Source: Paenibacillus urinalis
Lineage (GTDB): Bacteria; Bacillota; Bacilli; Paenibacillales; Paenibacillaceae
Length of the DNA: 64,000 bases
Assembly: GCF_028747985.1 (NCBI RefSeq)
Contig: NZ_CP118108.1
Location: 1,369,501 to 1,433,500 of the forward strand
Direction: 5' to 3'
Each line of letters begins with the position of its first letter. Positions within the stretch are counted from its first letter, which is position 1. The notes under the pieces were generated by a model. It was not told the DNA's origin, ran no database searches, and saw nothing but the letters and a program-made list of their open reading frames with translations. The position numbers and the translations under genes are program-made. Shown piece after piece: positions 45,081-53,686 of the stretch.

Positions 45081-46265
45081 ATGAACAAGAAGTACTTGAT
45101 GATGACAGGAATCAGTCTCTTGACGCTGGCACTCGCTGCGTGTTCCAATCCGACCGCTCAAGAGCCTGGACCAGACACTCCTGTACCGGGAACTTCGGAT
45201 AATCAGACGGAACAGTCTGCTTCAGAAGAGCAAAAGGAAGAAGGGAATACACTTCCTTATGAAATCACGACCTTGGCTGCCGGACTTAATGTACCGTGGG
45301 AGCTTGATTTTTTACCGGATGGCCGAATGCTGTTTACGGAAAGACCCGGCACGCTGCGTATGATAGAGAATGGACAGGTGGTGGAGGAGCCGGTGCTGGC
45401 CTTTGAGGCTCCTTTTGCAGATGAAGGTGAAGGCGGCCTGTTAGGGCTTGCGGTGGACCCTGAATTTGAGTCGAATCAATATGTATACGTATATCACTCT
45501 TACCGTGAGGGACAAGACATTCTAAACCGGGTGCTTAGACTTAAGCTGACGGGTCAAGAGGCCACGATTGACAAGGTGCTGCTCGCTGACATACCGGGCG
45601 GCGTGAATCATAACGGGGGACGTCTAAAGATAGGACCCGACGGGATGCTATATATTACGACCGGGGAACGATATGAGCCTGCAATGGCTCAGGATGAAAC
45701 AATCCTTGGGGGCAAAATCCTCCGTATCCACCGCGATGGTTCAATACCTGATGATAATCCTATAAACGATTCCGCCGTATATAGTCTTGGACATCGGAAT
45801 GCGCAGGGTCTTGCCTGGCATCCAGATACAGGGCAGCTGTACAGCTCAGAGCACGGACAATCGAACTATGATGAGCTGAATGTCATAGAGAAGGGCTCGA
45901 ATTATGGATGGCCGCTGATTGAGGGTGATGAAGAGGAGGAGGGAATGACTTCGCCGCTCATTCACAGTGGAACCGATACGTGGGCCCCATCGGGAATGAC
46001 GTTCATAACGCAAGGTCCTTGGCAGAACTCGCTCATTGCAGGGGGACTTCGGGGAGAGGCGCTGCTTAAATTTGAGCTGGATGAAGATGGAGGGGCAAGT
46101 GAGGAGCCTTCGCTAGAAGTGCTGTTCCAGAGCGAATGGGGCCGGATTCGGAGTGTGAGTGAGGGTCCAGATAGAACGCTCTACCTGCTGACGAGCAACA
46201 GGGATGGCAGAGGAGATCCAGCCGAAGAGGATGATCGAATCATTGCATTGAAGCCTGCCGAGTGA
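45081..46265 (+). CDS. PQQ-type sugar dehydrogenase (GSDH-like) lipoprotein
   Basis: 394 residues. The signal peptide has lipobox ALAAC (Cys21), followed by a Pro/Glu/Ser linker to about 55. The rest is a six-bladed GSDH-type propeller: GLNVPWELDFLPDGRMLFTERPGTLR, GEGGLLGLAVDPEF, GGVNHNGGRLKIGPDGMLYITTGE, HRNAQGLAWHPDTGQLYSSEHGQSNYDELN. The family oxidises aldoses or sorbosone with PQQ outside the cell; many Gram-positive members have no proven activity. No pqq synthesis genes are seen here. ATG 45081 follows AGGGAGAG. Confidence 0.85.
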   Translation: MNKKYLMMTGISLLTLALAACSNPTAQEPGPDTPVPGTSDNQTEQSASEEQKEEGNTLPYEITTLAAGLNVPWELDFLPDGRMLFTERPGTLRMIENGQVVEEPVLAFEAPFADEGEGGLLGLAVDPEFESNQYVYVYHSYREGQDILNRVLRLKLTGQEATIDKVLLADIPGGVNHNGGRLKIGPDGMLYITTGERYEPAMAQDETILGGKILRIHRDGSIPDDNPINDSAVYSLGHRNAQGLAWHPDTGQLYSSEHGQSNYDELNVIEKGSNYGWPLIEGDEEEEGMTSPLIHSGTDTWAPSGMTFITQGPWQNSLIAGGLRGEALLKFELDEDGGASEEPSLEVLFQSEWGRIRSVSEGPDRTLYLLTSNRDGRGDPAEEDDRIIALKPAE

Positions 46266-46420
46266 TGGCTTATCCCTCTATTTTATTTTGAAATATTTAT
46301 AAGGTATGATATAGGAAGTATGAATCAATTGAATTGTTATCCATCGATCATCGACCTTATTATATAAGCCTGTAACTAGAACAACAGCTGCATGTTTCCT
46401 GCTGAAAGGGTGATTAGCCA

Positions 46421-47296
46421 ATGAAATCAAAAACAGCTATCGTAACTGGCGCCAATTCCGGCATGGGCCTTGCGACAACCATTGAATTAGCACTGCAAGG
46501 GTATCATGTTATCATGGCATGCCGAAGCGAAGAGCGAGGACGTAAAGCGCTGAATGAAGCTATAGCCGCAACAGGCTCAAAGCAGATTGAGCTGATGTTA
46601 CTTGATCTGGGCTCTTTGAGCAGCATCCGCCGCTTTGCTGAACAATTCCAATCAGTCCATGAGAAGCTGGATGTGCTTATTAATAATGCAGGTGTGGTTT
46701 CTCTGAAGAGAGAGGAAACATCGGACGGGTTTGAAATGGGGATTGGCGTGAATCATCTAGGCCATTATTTACTGACAAGACTGCTGCTTCCGAGTCTATT
46801 ACATGCACCTGAAGGAAGAGTCGTTAATGTGGCATCAGGTGCCTATAAATTTGGCAAAATCCATCAGGAAGATCCGCATCTGACAAAGGGATTTAACGTG
46901 GTGAAGAGTTACGGCCAGTCCAAGCTGGCAAATGTGCTGTTTACTAGAGAACTGGCCTATCGACTGGAAGGAACAAGCGTTACAGTCAATGCACTTCATC
47001 CAGGGGCAGTAGGCACCAGCATTGGGGTTAATCGCAATACGGGCTTCGGTACGAAGATCATGGCCTTTTTGGCGAAAACCCCCTTTTTCCTCTCGCCGGA
47101 GGAAGGGGCAAGGACTGCAATCTATCTAGCGATTCGACCCGAAGTGAAAGGGGTTACAGGCGAGTATTTTTATGAGGAGAAGGTTCAGGAGCTGAAGCCT
47201 CATGCAATGGATGAGGCGACATCCCAGTTCCTGTGGAACTGGAGTGCAGAGCAGACCGGGCTGCCTTACGATCTGGAGCTGACCCGTATGGCCTGA
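46421..47296 (+). CDS. Short-chain dehydrogenase (retinol dehydrogenase-like)
   Basis: 291 residues. The NAD(P)-binding motif TGANSGMGLATTIE (about 9-22), the NNAG motif at about 88-91 and the catalytic YGQSK (Tyr and Lys, near 165-169) are all present. The extended C-terminus after PGAV and the overall pattern resemble the RDH/WWOX-like branch of SDRs. The substrate cannot be inferred. It stands alone, 155 bases after the sugar dehydrogenase gene, with GAAAGGGTG as ribosome site and a terminator behind. Confidence 0.9.
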   Translation: MKSKTAIVTGANSGMGLATTIELALQGYHVIMACRSEERGRKALNEAIAATGSKQIELMLLDLGSLSSIRRFAEQFQSVHEKLDVLINNAGVVSLKREETSDGFEMGIGVNHLGHYLLTRLLLPSLLHAPEGRVVNVASGAYKFGKIHQEDPHLTKGFNVVKSYGQSKLANVLFTRELAYRLEGTSVTVNALHPGAVGTSIGVNRNTGFGTKIMAFLAKTPFFLSPEEGARTAIYLAIRPEVKGVTGEYFYEEKVQELKPHAMDEATSQFLWNWSAEQTGLPYDLELTRMA

Positions 47297-47364
47297 TGGT
47301 ATCTAGCTGAATATTTGCGATTTATTCTTCATTAATCATGAATGAATAAAAACTAACTTGAGAC

Positions 47365-47397
47365 AAAAAAACAAGCTTTTTAAAGGCTTGTTTTTTT
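47365..47397. terminator. Bidirectional terminator after the SDR gene
   Basis: AAAACAAGC pairs with GCTTGTTTT, with A and T tracts on either side, between convergent genes. Confidence 0.8.
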
Positions 47398-47404
47398 ATT
47401 GATC

Positions 47405-47785
47405 TTATTTCGCTGTTATTTCAAATGCTTCAAACATATGATTATTGACTTGTCTACTCCATGCCTCGACTTCAACACCTTCTTGTATGACACCTAAATC
47501 GGATTCTGTTCGTTTGACATCACTTGTTTGATCAAAGAACATCGTATTTTTGGTTACTGTCAACACATCTCCAGTGTCAAGTTTTATAGAATGAAGTACC
47601 TTATCTCCATCAATTGTGGAATTTTCCTCAACTATTTCAATAACGGTACCTGTGTAATATTCTTGTTGCTTAGATGGCGATGACCATCCTAGTAAAATAT
47701 CAGAACTTTGAACGTACCAAATACCAAGCGCCAGTACCAAAACAAGACTACCCGACAGTACAAGCCACTTCTTTTTTGTCTTCAA
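47405..47785 (-). CDS. Unrecognised small membrane-anchored or secreted protein
   Basis: 126 residues. A positively charged start MKTKKKW and a hydrophobic stretch (about 8-26, LVLSGSLVLVLALGIWYV) form a signal anchor or uncleaved signal peptide without a lipobox cysteine. The outer part (40-126) is beta-rich and Thr/Val/Glu-rich: TGTVIEIVEE, HSIKLDTGDVLTVTKNT, VIQEGVEVEAWSRQVNNHMFEAFEI. It could be a small OB-fold-like domain, resembling secreted DUF3221-type proteins in layout only. No operon partner. Confidence 0.65.
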   Translation of the reverse strand: MKTKKKWLVLSGSLVLVLALGIWYVQSSDILLGWSSPSKQQEYYTGTVIEIVEENSTIDGDKVLHSIKLDTGDVLTVTKNTMFFDQTSDVKRTESDLGVIQEGVEVEAWSRQVNNHMFEAFEITAK

Positions 47786-48032
47786 CTTCTTTCATCCTTC
47801 CTAAGTGTACTTACCAATATAGACGCATGACTTCGAAAAAAGTTTATAGTTCTTGATAAATTCGATAAGCTCAAGTCATAAGCTCTGCATTAAATCTTCT
47901 TACACATTCTAATGAGTCAAGTTAAGCCGCTGAACACTGCTGGAGACTCTTCTGGAATTTTTCTATTGATCATTCTGGGTCTTCTCTGTTAATCTAGTCA
48001 TTAAAAAATGATATTAGTGGGGGATAACAGCT

Positions 48033-48539
48033 GTGAAGGAACCGAACATTACATTCAGCTATGCACAACTAGAGGACTTGCCCGCTATTGTTGCGATCTA
48101 CAATTCAACCGTTGCAGGGAGAATGGTCACAGCTGATCTTGAACCGGTCACGGTTGAGAGCCGTATACCTTGGTTTGAGGAGCATTCACCGGACAAGCGT
48201 CCATTATGGGTGATGAAGTATGATGAACAGATCGCAGGCTGGGTCAGCTTAAGCTCCTTCTACGGAAGACCTGCTTACGACGGTACGGCTGAGGTGAGCG
48301 TCTATGTTGACGAAGCCTTCAGAGGGACAGGAGCAGGGAGCCGGCTCATCGAGAAGGTCATTGAGGATAGTCCGCGGCTGGGTGTTACAACCTTGCTGGG
48401 CTTTGTATTTGGTCACAATGAACCAAGTCTTCGATTATTGAAGAAATACGGCTTTGAACAGTGGGGCTACTATCCCGAGATCGCTGTTCTGGACGGTGTA
48501 AGGCGTGATCTAGCCATTCTCGGCAAAAAATTGGACTAA
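48033..48539 (+). CDS. GNAT acetyltransferase, phosphinothricin acetyltransferase-like
   Basis: 168 residues from GTG 48033 after GTGGGGG. The order of segments follows the Pat/MnaT branch: ITFSYAQLEDLPAIVAIYNSTVAGRMVTAD, ESRIPWFEEHSPDKRPLWV, AGWVSLSSFYGRPAYDGTAEVSVYVDEAFRGTGAGSRLIEK and LLGFVFGHNEPSLRLLKKYGFEQWG. The acetyl-CoA loop is RGTGAG. Natural substrates of such enzymes are often methionine derivatives or amino acids; resistance to phosphinothricin need not apply. Transcribed alone. Confidence 0.9.
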   Translation: MKEPNITFSYAQLEDLPAIVAIYNSTVAGRMVTADLEPVTVESRIPWFEEHSPDKRPLWVMKYDEQIAGWVSLSSFYGRPAYDGTAEVSVYVDEAFRGTGAGSRLIEKVIEDSPRLGVTTLLGFVFGHNEPSLRLLKKYGFEQWGYYPEIAVLDGVRRDLAILGKKLD

Positions 48540-48615
48540 TCCAATTCACTTTTTTCTTATATTCGTTTACGTCTAATATACATTTAATTGGCTGCACACT
48601 GTAGCTGCAAAATAT

Positions 48616-48682
48616 AAAAGAACTCGGGTCCAGCGGTATACGGATGTATACTCCTTAGAAGGACAAACGAGTTCTTTTTTTA
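48616..48682. terminator. Bidirectional terminator, acetyltransferase / exporter genes
   Basis: AAAAGAACTCG pairs with CGAGTTCTTTT; an inner GTATAC/GTATAC hairpin lies between. A and T tracts flank both sides. Confidence 0.85.
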
Positions 48683-48693
48683 ATATCGCTGTA

Positions 48694-49128
48694 TTAGGCT
48701 TGTTTCCTACGGAAGGCCTGATTAAGCACCTCGGATAAGATCAGTCCGACCGCGATGCTCCCTGCAATCATGAGCGCTTTGGCAGCAAGCTCCACGGCAG
48801 TCGTATAATCGTTCTGTACAAAATATCGCATGGCATTATAAGCCATCCCTCCTGGAACGAGCGGAATAATGCCGGCTACGCTGAAGATAATGACCGGATG
48901 CTTGTAGAGCCTTGCAAAGACCTGGCTTAATACACCAATGACCAGGGTTGCCATCAGGGTAGCGGAGACCGCCTCATATCCAGGTTCCATAATATCGTAT
49001 ATGATCCAGCCGAGCATACCGACAATTCCGCAGGGGAAGAGCATTTTGCGAGGCGCGTTAAAAATAATGCCAAAGGCAAGGGAAGCGATGAAGCTGGTTA
49101 CAGCTTGTTCCACGATATGAATAAACAT
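48694..49128 (-). CDS. Threonine/serine exporter, small subunit (YjjB/DUF3815-like)
   Basis: 144 residues with four to five membrane helices. The family pattern AFGIIFNAPRKMLFPCGIVGMLGWIIYD, then PVIIFSVAGIIPLVPGGMAYNAMRYFV, matches the ThrE_2 half. It lies 23 bases after the partner gene, so the two should form one two-component exporter like E. coli YjjP-YjjB, which exports succinate or small carboxylates or amino acids. The substrate is not evident. Confidence 0.88.
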   Translation of the reverse strand: MFIHIVEQAVTSFIASLAFGIIFNAPRKMLFPCGIVGMLGWIIYDIMEPGYEAVSATLMATLVIGVLSQVFARLYKHPVIIFSVAGIIPLVPGGMAYNAMRYFVQNDYTTAVELAAKALMIAGSIAVGLILSEVLNQAFRRKQA

Positions 49129-49151
49129 GATGTTCGTACCTCAGCTTTCAT

Positions 49152-49922
49152 TTACATAATAGTGAAGACGACGGCAATTCCAGCACCGATCGCGAACGCC
49201 GTCAGAAAAGCATCGGCCCCCTTGGAAAGCCCGGACACGAGATGCCCTGCCATCAGATCCCTCACAGCATTCGTAATAGCCAGCCCAGGTACGAGCGGCA
49301 TGACAGAGCCGATAATAATCTTGTCCAGCTCGCTGCCGACCTCTATGAGGACCATGACGAGAGCCAGAAGACCAATAATAAATGAAGCGGTGAATTCCGC
49401 GAAAAAGCGAACCTGTGACAGCCTTTGAAAAAGGCTCACTGCGGCGTACCCGACACCACCGCATAATACGGCGGGCAGAAAATCTGTCCATCCGCCTTGA
49501 AACATGATGGTGAAGCAGCCACTAGCCAGGGCAGCGGCGCAGGTCCGTGCGATAACTCGGTACAGAACCGACTCCTTCTCAATATCCTTCAGCTGATGAT
49601 AAGCTTCGCTAGGATTGAGCTCGTCTCTTCCAATTGCACGAGAAACATTGTTGACGGCAGCTACCTTATGCAGGTCGGTCGTCCGCTCCGAGATCCGGAT
49701 CAGCTTGGCTGGCTGTAAACCGTCTGTGGAGAAGATAATACCAGTTGGTGTAACGTAGCTGTGGGAATTAGGCATTCCATAGGCAGAAGCGATCCGCATC
49801 ATCGTATCTTCGACACGATAGGTTTCGGCTCCGCTCTGGAGCATGATTTTTCCGGCAAGCAGACATACCTCGATAATCTCCATCGTTATGCTGTTCTTAT
49901 CTGTTGTTATCGATGGTTCCAT
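49152..49922 (-). CDS. Threonine/serine exporter, large subunit (YjjP/DUF1212-like)
   Basis: 256 residues. A cytoplasmic N-terminal domain (about 1-115) has the ThrE hallmark LLAGKIMLQSGAETYRVEDTMMRIASAYG and is followed by five helices with VMPLVPGLAITNAVRDLMAGHLVSGLSKGADAFLTAFAIGAGIA near the end. It is the first gene of the exporter pair; ATG 49922 follows AAAGGATG. No regulator is next to it. Confidence 0.9.
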   Translation of the reverse strand: MEPSITTDKNSITMEIIEVCLLAGKIMLQSGAETYRVEDTMMRIASAYGMPNSHSYVTPTGIIFSTDGLQPAKLIRISERTTDLHKVAAVNNVSRAIGRDELNPSEAYHQLKDIEKESVLYRVIARTCAAALASGCFTIMFQGGWTDFLPAVLCGGVGYAAVSLFQRLSQVRFFAEFTASFIIGLLALVMVLIEVGSELDKIIIGSVMPLVPGLAITNAVRDLMAGHLVSGLSKGADAFLTAFAIGAGIAVVFTIM

Positions 49923-50139
49923 CTATTTACGCATCCTTTATCATTCATTTTCCTGACAAATCAGAACTTCCATTCTATCATATCTTCCATTATTTCCACA
50001 TGCATTATAATGCAGACTAAGGGTACCTCTTCTTATACAAGTAATAAAAGCCTGCCAGCATCGCGACTTGGATATGATGAGCATCGCGAATGCTGCAGAC
50101 CTCTATGACGTTATGAAGCTAAATGCGATTATAAAATGA

Positions 50140-51057
50140 TTATTCGCCTTCGACATGATACAATACCCGTGCCAGAATGTCCTGGCTGTAATTGCCGAAA
50201 TGCTTGCCGTATACAGTAAGACCGCCTTTGTTGACAGGATGATCGGTTACCGCGATACGGAATCGAATATCACTCTTATAGTCAAGCGCAATATCCTTCA
50301 GGGTAACATCTGAAATTCGGCATCCGTCAACATAGCTGCCTTCCTCGTTGATTCGAATCAGCTTCAGCATGCCATACTGGTTCAGATGCGGCGGCCACCA
50401 TTCCGGGTTAAATGCCCCTCGCTTATCTCCGAAATCCCCCGGACTTGTCCAGCAGCCCAGCTCAATTCCATTCAAATAGAAATAGATATCGGAAGGGTAG
50501 TTGTTATTAAATCCGGGTGCTTCTGAACCCAGCTCCATCGAGAATTGAATCTCCTTGAACGACTCATTTGATTTGAGGTAATTAGGAATTCGGTATTCAA
50601 GGAAGCCTTCTGACAGCCAGATCAGCTCAGCGTCAATCCGCATGGGATCAGCAAAATACCTCGGTTCATCAAAATCGCCAACGATGCTGTCCTTCGTAGC
50701 AAGGCCGCAGGTAGGTAGAGCCTTATAATTACTGTAGTGTCCGACTTTGATTTCGGCTTCATATCGGTTATGTATATCCTGACTTCGTATATCGACCATC
50801 AGCTTATCATCATTCAGATAACAGATTTTCTGGATCCCATGCTTACCGACAGCAGTGTTGATGTTGATCAGGCCGCTCTCCTCAAGCTTCTTGATGTGCA
50901 TCGTAATGGCACCGTTTGTCAGGTTTAGCCTAGTAGCAATGTCATTCAGGTTCAGACTTTGATGCTTGGACAGCATATCTATAATCTGTATTCTGACATC
51001 CGAGCTGAGTGCCTTGAATATATGAATGCCGGACATTAAATCTTTTATGTAGATCAT
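50140..51057 (-). CDS. ArsR-type HTH regulator with a large C-terminal domain
   Basis: 305 residues. The winged helix (about 8-90, KALSSDVRIQIIDMLSKHQSLNLNDIATRLNLTNGAITMHIKKLEESGLI) is of the ArsR kind but lacks metal-binding cysteines in the recognition helix. Residues 100-305 form a separate beta-rich domain (LIWLSEGFLEYRIPNYLK, DIYFYLNGIELGCWTSPGDFGDKRG, RFRIAVTD) that looks like a carbohydrate-binding or jelly-roll fold. It is divergent from the GH43 arabinanase gene, so sensing of an oligosaccharide is a reasonable guess. ATG 51057 follows AAAGGAATTC. Confidence 0.8.
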   Translation of the reverse strand: MIYIKDLMSGIHIFKALSSDVRIQIIDMLSKHQSLNLNDIATRLNLTNGAITMHIKKLEESGLININTAVGKHGIQKICYLNDDKLMVDIRSQDIHNRYEAEIKVGHYSNYKALPTCGLATKDSIVGDFDEPRYFADPMRIDAELIWLSEGFLEYRIPNYLKSNESFKEIQFSMELGSEAPGFNNNYPSDIYFYLNGIELGCWTSPGDFGDKRGAFNPEWWPPHLNQYGMLKLIRINEEGSYVDGCRISDVTLKDIALDYKSDIRFRIAVTDHPVNKGGLTVYGKHFGNYSQDILARVLYHVEGE

Positions 51058-51276
51058 ATGTAGAATTCCTTTCCACGAAAAAATGAGAGTTTTGTAGATT
51101 ATGTAGTGAGGCAGCGTTAGATGACCCGCTAAAATAGCAGACCATGGTAATAATGTAATATAGATGATAATTGCATTCTAAGCTATTTTTGCCATGCGAA
51201 CAACATGAAAGAATAACAAAAGAGGAGAACAGGATGCGGCACGACTAAAAAATATGAACAAAATGTAAAATTTTAG

Positions 51277-51305
51277 TTGCGGAAAAATGTAAACGCTTTT
51301 ATAAT
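51277..51305 (+). promoter_or_regulatory. Promoter of the arabinanase gene
   Basis: TTGCGG (51277-51282), a 17-base spacer and a perfect TATAAT (51300-51305), 72 bases before the start codon. The 320-base spacer from 51058 holds no gene. Confidence 0.7.
51288..51301 (+). promoter_or_regulatory. cre site (CcpA operator)
   Basis: TGTAAACGCTTTTA matches the cre consensus TGWAANCGNTNWCA at all but the penultimate base. It fills the spacer and touches the -10 box of the arabinanase promoter, which suits carbon catabolite repression. Confidence 0.75.
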
Positions 51306-51377
51306 CTTGACGAGTCTAAAATAGTTTAAGTTTATTTAAATTAAATGACTCTAATCCATTCATGGCGGTGATATTCA

Positions 51378-52331
51378 GTGAAAAAGCTAAAGAAGTGGCT
51401 GCTTACGGCAGCGCTCGCTACATCGGTGTCCGTGTTCGGACTCAGTTCACCTGGTTTTGCAGCTTTTTGGAATTTGACAGGAGATATTGGGGTGCATGAT
51501 CCAAGCATCATCAAGGAAGGGAACAGCTGGTATACGTTCTCCACAGGGCAGGGCATTCAGGTGCTGAAATCGGACAATGGCACCAACTGGTACCGGGTCC
51601 CACAGATCTTTCTGAGTCCTCCTTCCTGGTGGAGCACTTATGTACCGAATCAAACTCATAACGACGTATGGGCTCCGGATATTCAAGAATACAACGGCAG
51701 AGTATGGCTGTACTACTCCATCTCGACATTCGGCTCCAACCAGTCTGCGATCGGTCTTGCATCCGCTTCCAGTGTAGGTGCAGGGCAGTGGAGAGATGAT
51801 GGCTTAGTGCTCCGGACCACGACGTCTAACAATTATAATGCCATTGATCCGAATCTCGTCATTGATGCGAACGGCGAACCGTGGCTTGCCTTCGGCTCTT
51901 ATTGGAGCGGTATCAAGCTCACGAAGCTGGATAAAAATACGATGAAGCCGACAGGCAGCATCTATTCCATCGCTGCGAGACCATCGAACAACGGAGCTAT
52001 TGAAGGACCAAGCATTGTTTACCGTAATGGCTATTACTACTTATTCGCTTCAATCGATTCCTGCTGTCAGGGCGTCAACAGTACTTACAAAATCGTCTAT
52101 GGCCGCTCAACCAGCATTACTGGACCGTATGTGGACAAGAATGGTGTTAATATGCTGAATGGCGGGGGTACCGTGCTTGATTCAGGTAATGTCAAGTGGA
52201 AGGGACCCGGCGGACAGGATATCTACAGTACGAATGTTATTGTGAGACATGCCTATGATGCAGATGACAACGGGGCTCCTAAGCTGCTAATCAATGACCT
52301 GAATTGGCCGAATGGTTGGCCGAGCTACTAA
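51378..52331 (+). CDS. GH43 endo-arabinanase, secreted
   Basis: 317 residues from GTG 51378. The signal peptide (1-28, KKLKKWLLTAALATSVSVF, cleaved after SPGFA) is followed directly by a five-bladed GH43 propeller. The catalytic base lies in DIGVHDPSIIKEGN, the pKa modulator in NAIDPNLVIDANGEPWLAFGSYW and the acid in GAIEGPSIVYRNGYYYLF. The SIDSCCQGVNSTYKIVYGRS stretch is typical of arabinan endo-1,5-alpha-L-arabinosidases. It degrades arabinan outside the cell. No arabinose uptake genes are adjacent. Confidence 0.92.
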   Translation: MKKLKKWLLTAALATSVSVFGLSSPGFAAFWNLTGDIGVHDPSIIKEGNSWYTFSTGQGIQVLKSDNGTNWYRVPQIFLSPPSWWSTYVPNQTHNDVWAPDIQEYNGRVWLYYSISTFGSNQSAIGLASASSVGAGQWRDDGLVLRTTTSNNYNAIDPNLVIDANGEPWLAFGSYWSGIKLTKLDKNTMKPTGSIYSIAARPSNNGAIEGPSIVYRNGYYYLFASIDSCCQGVNSTYKIVYGRSTSITGPYVDKNGVNMLNGGGTVLDSGNVKWKGPGGQDIYSTNVIVRHAYDADDNGAPKLLINDLNWPNGWPSY

Positions 52332-52431
52332 TTGTGATTCGAGCGAATAATGACTTTATAATAAAGACGATTCAAGCTTTAGATTTAACATTCACTAAAA
52401 TAAAGTGACAACTAAGAATATTCAACAGCAG

Positions 52432-52538
52432 AACAGCTAACCACGCTTCTGATATGCTCCCATCATAGTAGACAGTTGATTTAACAAACTCTACTTCTAC
52501 CATGATGGAGGATTTCATTCTAATGGTTAGCTGTTTTT
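52432..52538. repeat. Long imperfect inverted repeat after the arabinanase gene
   Basis: The outer arms AACAGCTAACCA (52432-52443) and TGGTTAGCTGTT are perfect. Inner arms CTCCCATCATAGTAGA and TCTACCATGATGGAG pair with mismatches. The outer right arm runs into TTTTT. It may be a bidirectional terminator or a small palindromic element; there are no terminal target duplications that I can see. Confidence 0.65.
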
Positions 52539-52561
52539 GCTTTTTCCATGAATAAGACAGT

Positions 52562-53449
52562 TTAACGGTCTTGGTTTACATCCGCTCCATAGATGGCAAC
52601 CCACTGATTCATCAGGGTCCAGCGGCCATTCTGGTACTTCAGCGCGTTCTGCACATAGCCGAATCGATCTGCATTATACTGCCCCATAATCCCCTGAAAA
52701 GTGAGAAGCTCATATATGCCGTCCTGATCGAAATCTACCGGGTATACGCCACTTACAGGCAGCACATCGCCTTGGAGCGGCTGCTTCAGTGTTCCATTCT
52801 CGTTATAAATCGCAGATAAATACTCAGCTCCGCGATCTGATATATCGATCAGATATCTTTTCCCGTTATTCTCACTTATCACCTGAAGCCTGTAGTTATC
52901 TAAATAATCTACGCGATAGTTATATTCACTGTTATATCGATCTGAGTTGAACAGCTCTTTTAGCACACCGCCGTGATAGGAATATAAATAGTTATAAGTC
53001 AGAGCACCGGAGCCGCCGGATTGAATGGCAATGAACAGATCCGAAACACCGTCTCCATCAAAATCACCGGCAAATAGGGTCGGACTATAACCCGAGCTCT
53101 CGGGAAGCTGATACTGGAAGGCAGGACCACCGGCACCATTTTGGATAATAAGTGTAATATCTGTCGCAAATGGACTGTCCTCAGCATTGTAGTTCCAGGC
53201 GAGCATGGCCGTATCCTGAATACCGTCTCCCGTAAAATCAGCTGTAATCGGAGAAGAATGCTGCTGGAATGGGGCTCGATGCCCGTAGTATGAGTGCATA
53301 GAGTAAGAAGTCACTTGATTTCTAACATACGGGAATGGTCCAGGCATCATATAAGGTACAGGGCCGCAAGGAGTAGGATAGGGATAATATGGATCTGGAC
53401 ATAGCCGCTGCGGGCGGTAGAGTGAAGCTGAATGTTCGTTGAAACGCAT
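52562..53449 (-). CDS. FG-GAP/VCBS-like protein with calcium-type motifs
   Basis: 295 residues. Residues 1-65 are rich in Pro, Tyr, Cys and His (PDPYYPYPTPCGPVPYMMPGPF) with no clear signal peptide. The rest has repeated DxxGDG or DxDxDG motifs: DFTGDGIQD (near 73), DFDGDGVSD (near 128), DFDQDGIYE (near 243) and a truncated DVNQDR at the end, each preceded by hydrophobic strands. This is the pattern of FG-GAP beta-propeller repeats binding calcium. The Tyr/Pro-rich head recalls spore-coat-type proteins. Function unknown. Confidence 0.7.
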   Translation of the reverse strand: MRFNEHSASLYRPQRLCPDPYYPYPTPCGPVPYMMPGPFPYVRNQVTSYSMHSYYGHRAPFQQHSSPITADFTGDGIQDTAMLAWNYNAEDSPFATDITLIIQNGAGGPAFQYQLPESSGYSPTLFAGDFDGDGVSDLFIAIQSGGSGALTYNYLYSYHGGVLKELFNSDRYNSEYNYRVDYLDNYRLQVISENNGKRYLIDISDRGAEYLSAIYNENGTLKQPLQGDVLPVSGVYPVDFDQDGIYELLTFQGIMGQYNADRFGYVQNALKYQNGRWTLMNQWVAIYGADVNQDR

Positions 53450-53621
53450 ATTTGATATTCCTCCATTTTTCTTCTAGCCTATGTGACATCACCGAAATAG
53501 GTGAATACCTATACACGCATGAGATGCAGAGAATGAATGGCCTGCGGCTTGATAGCTTGGACTGATTCGTCTGGGAGAGAGAGATTTCAAACTATAGATG
53601 ACGAACTGTATGCATGGAATG

Positions 53622-53653
53622 AGAAGAAAGGCCTGCGTACATGACGCAGACCT
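53622..53653 (-). terminator. Terminator of the mannonate operon
   Basis: On the minus strand, AGGTCTGCGT pairs with ACGCAGGCCT and is followed by TTTCTTC. It lies 34 bases beyond the stop of the last gene. Confidence 0.8.
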
Positions 53654-53686
53654 GAGGCAGTAAATTAATAAGTTCTGATGGGTGAA

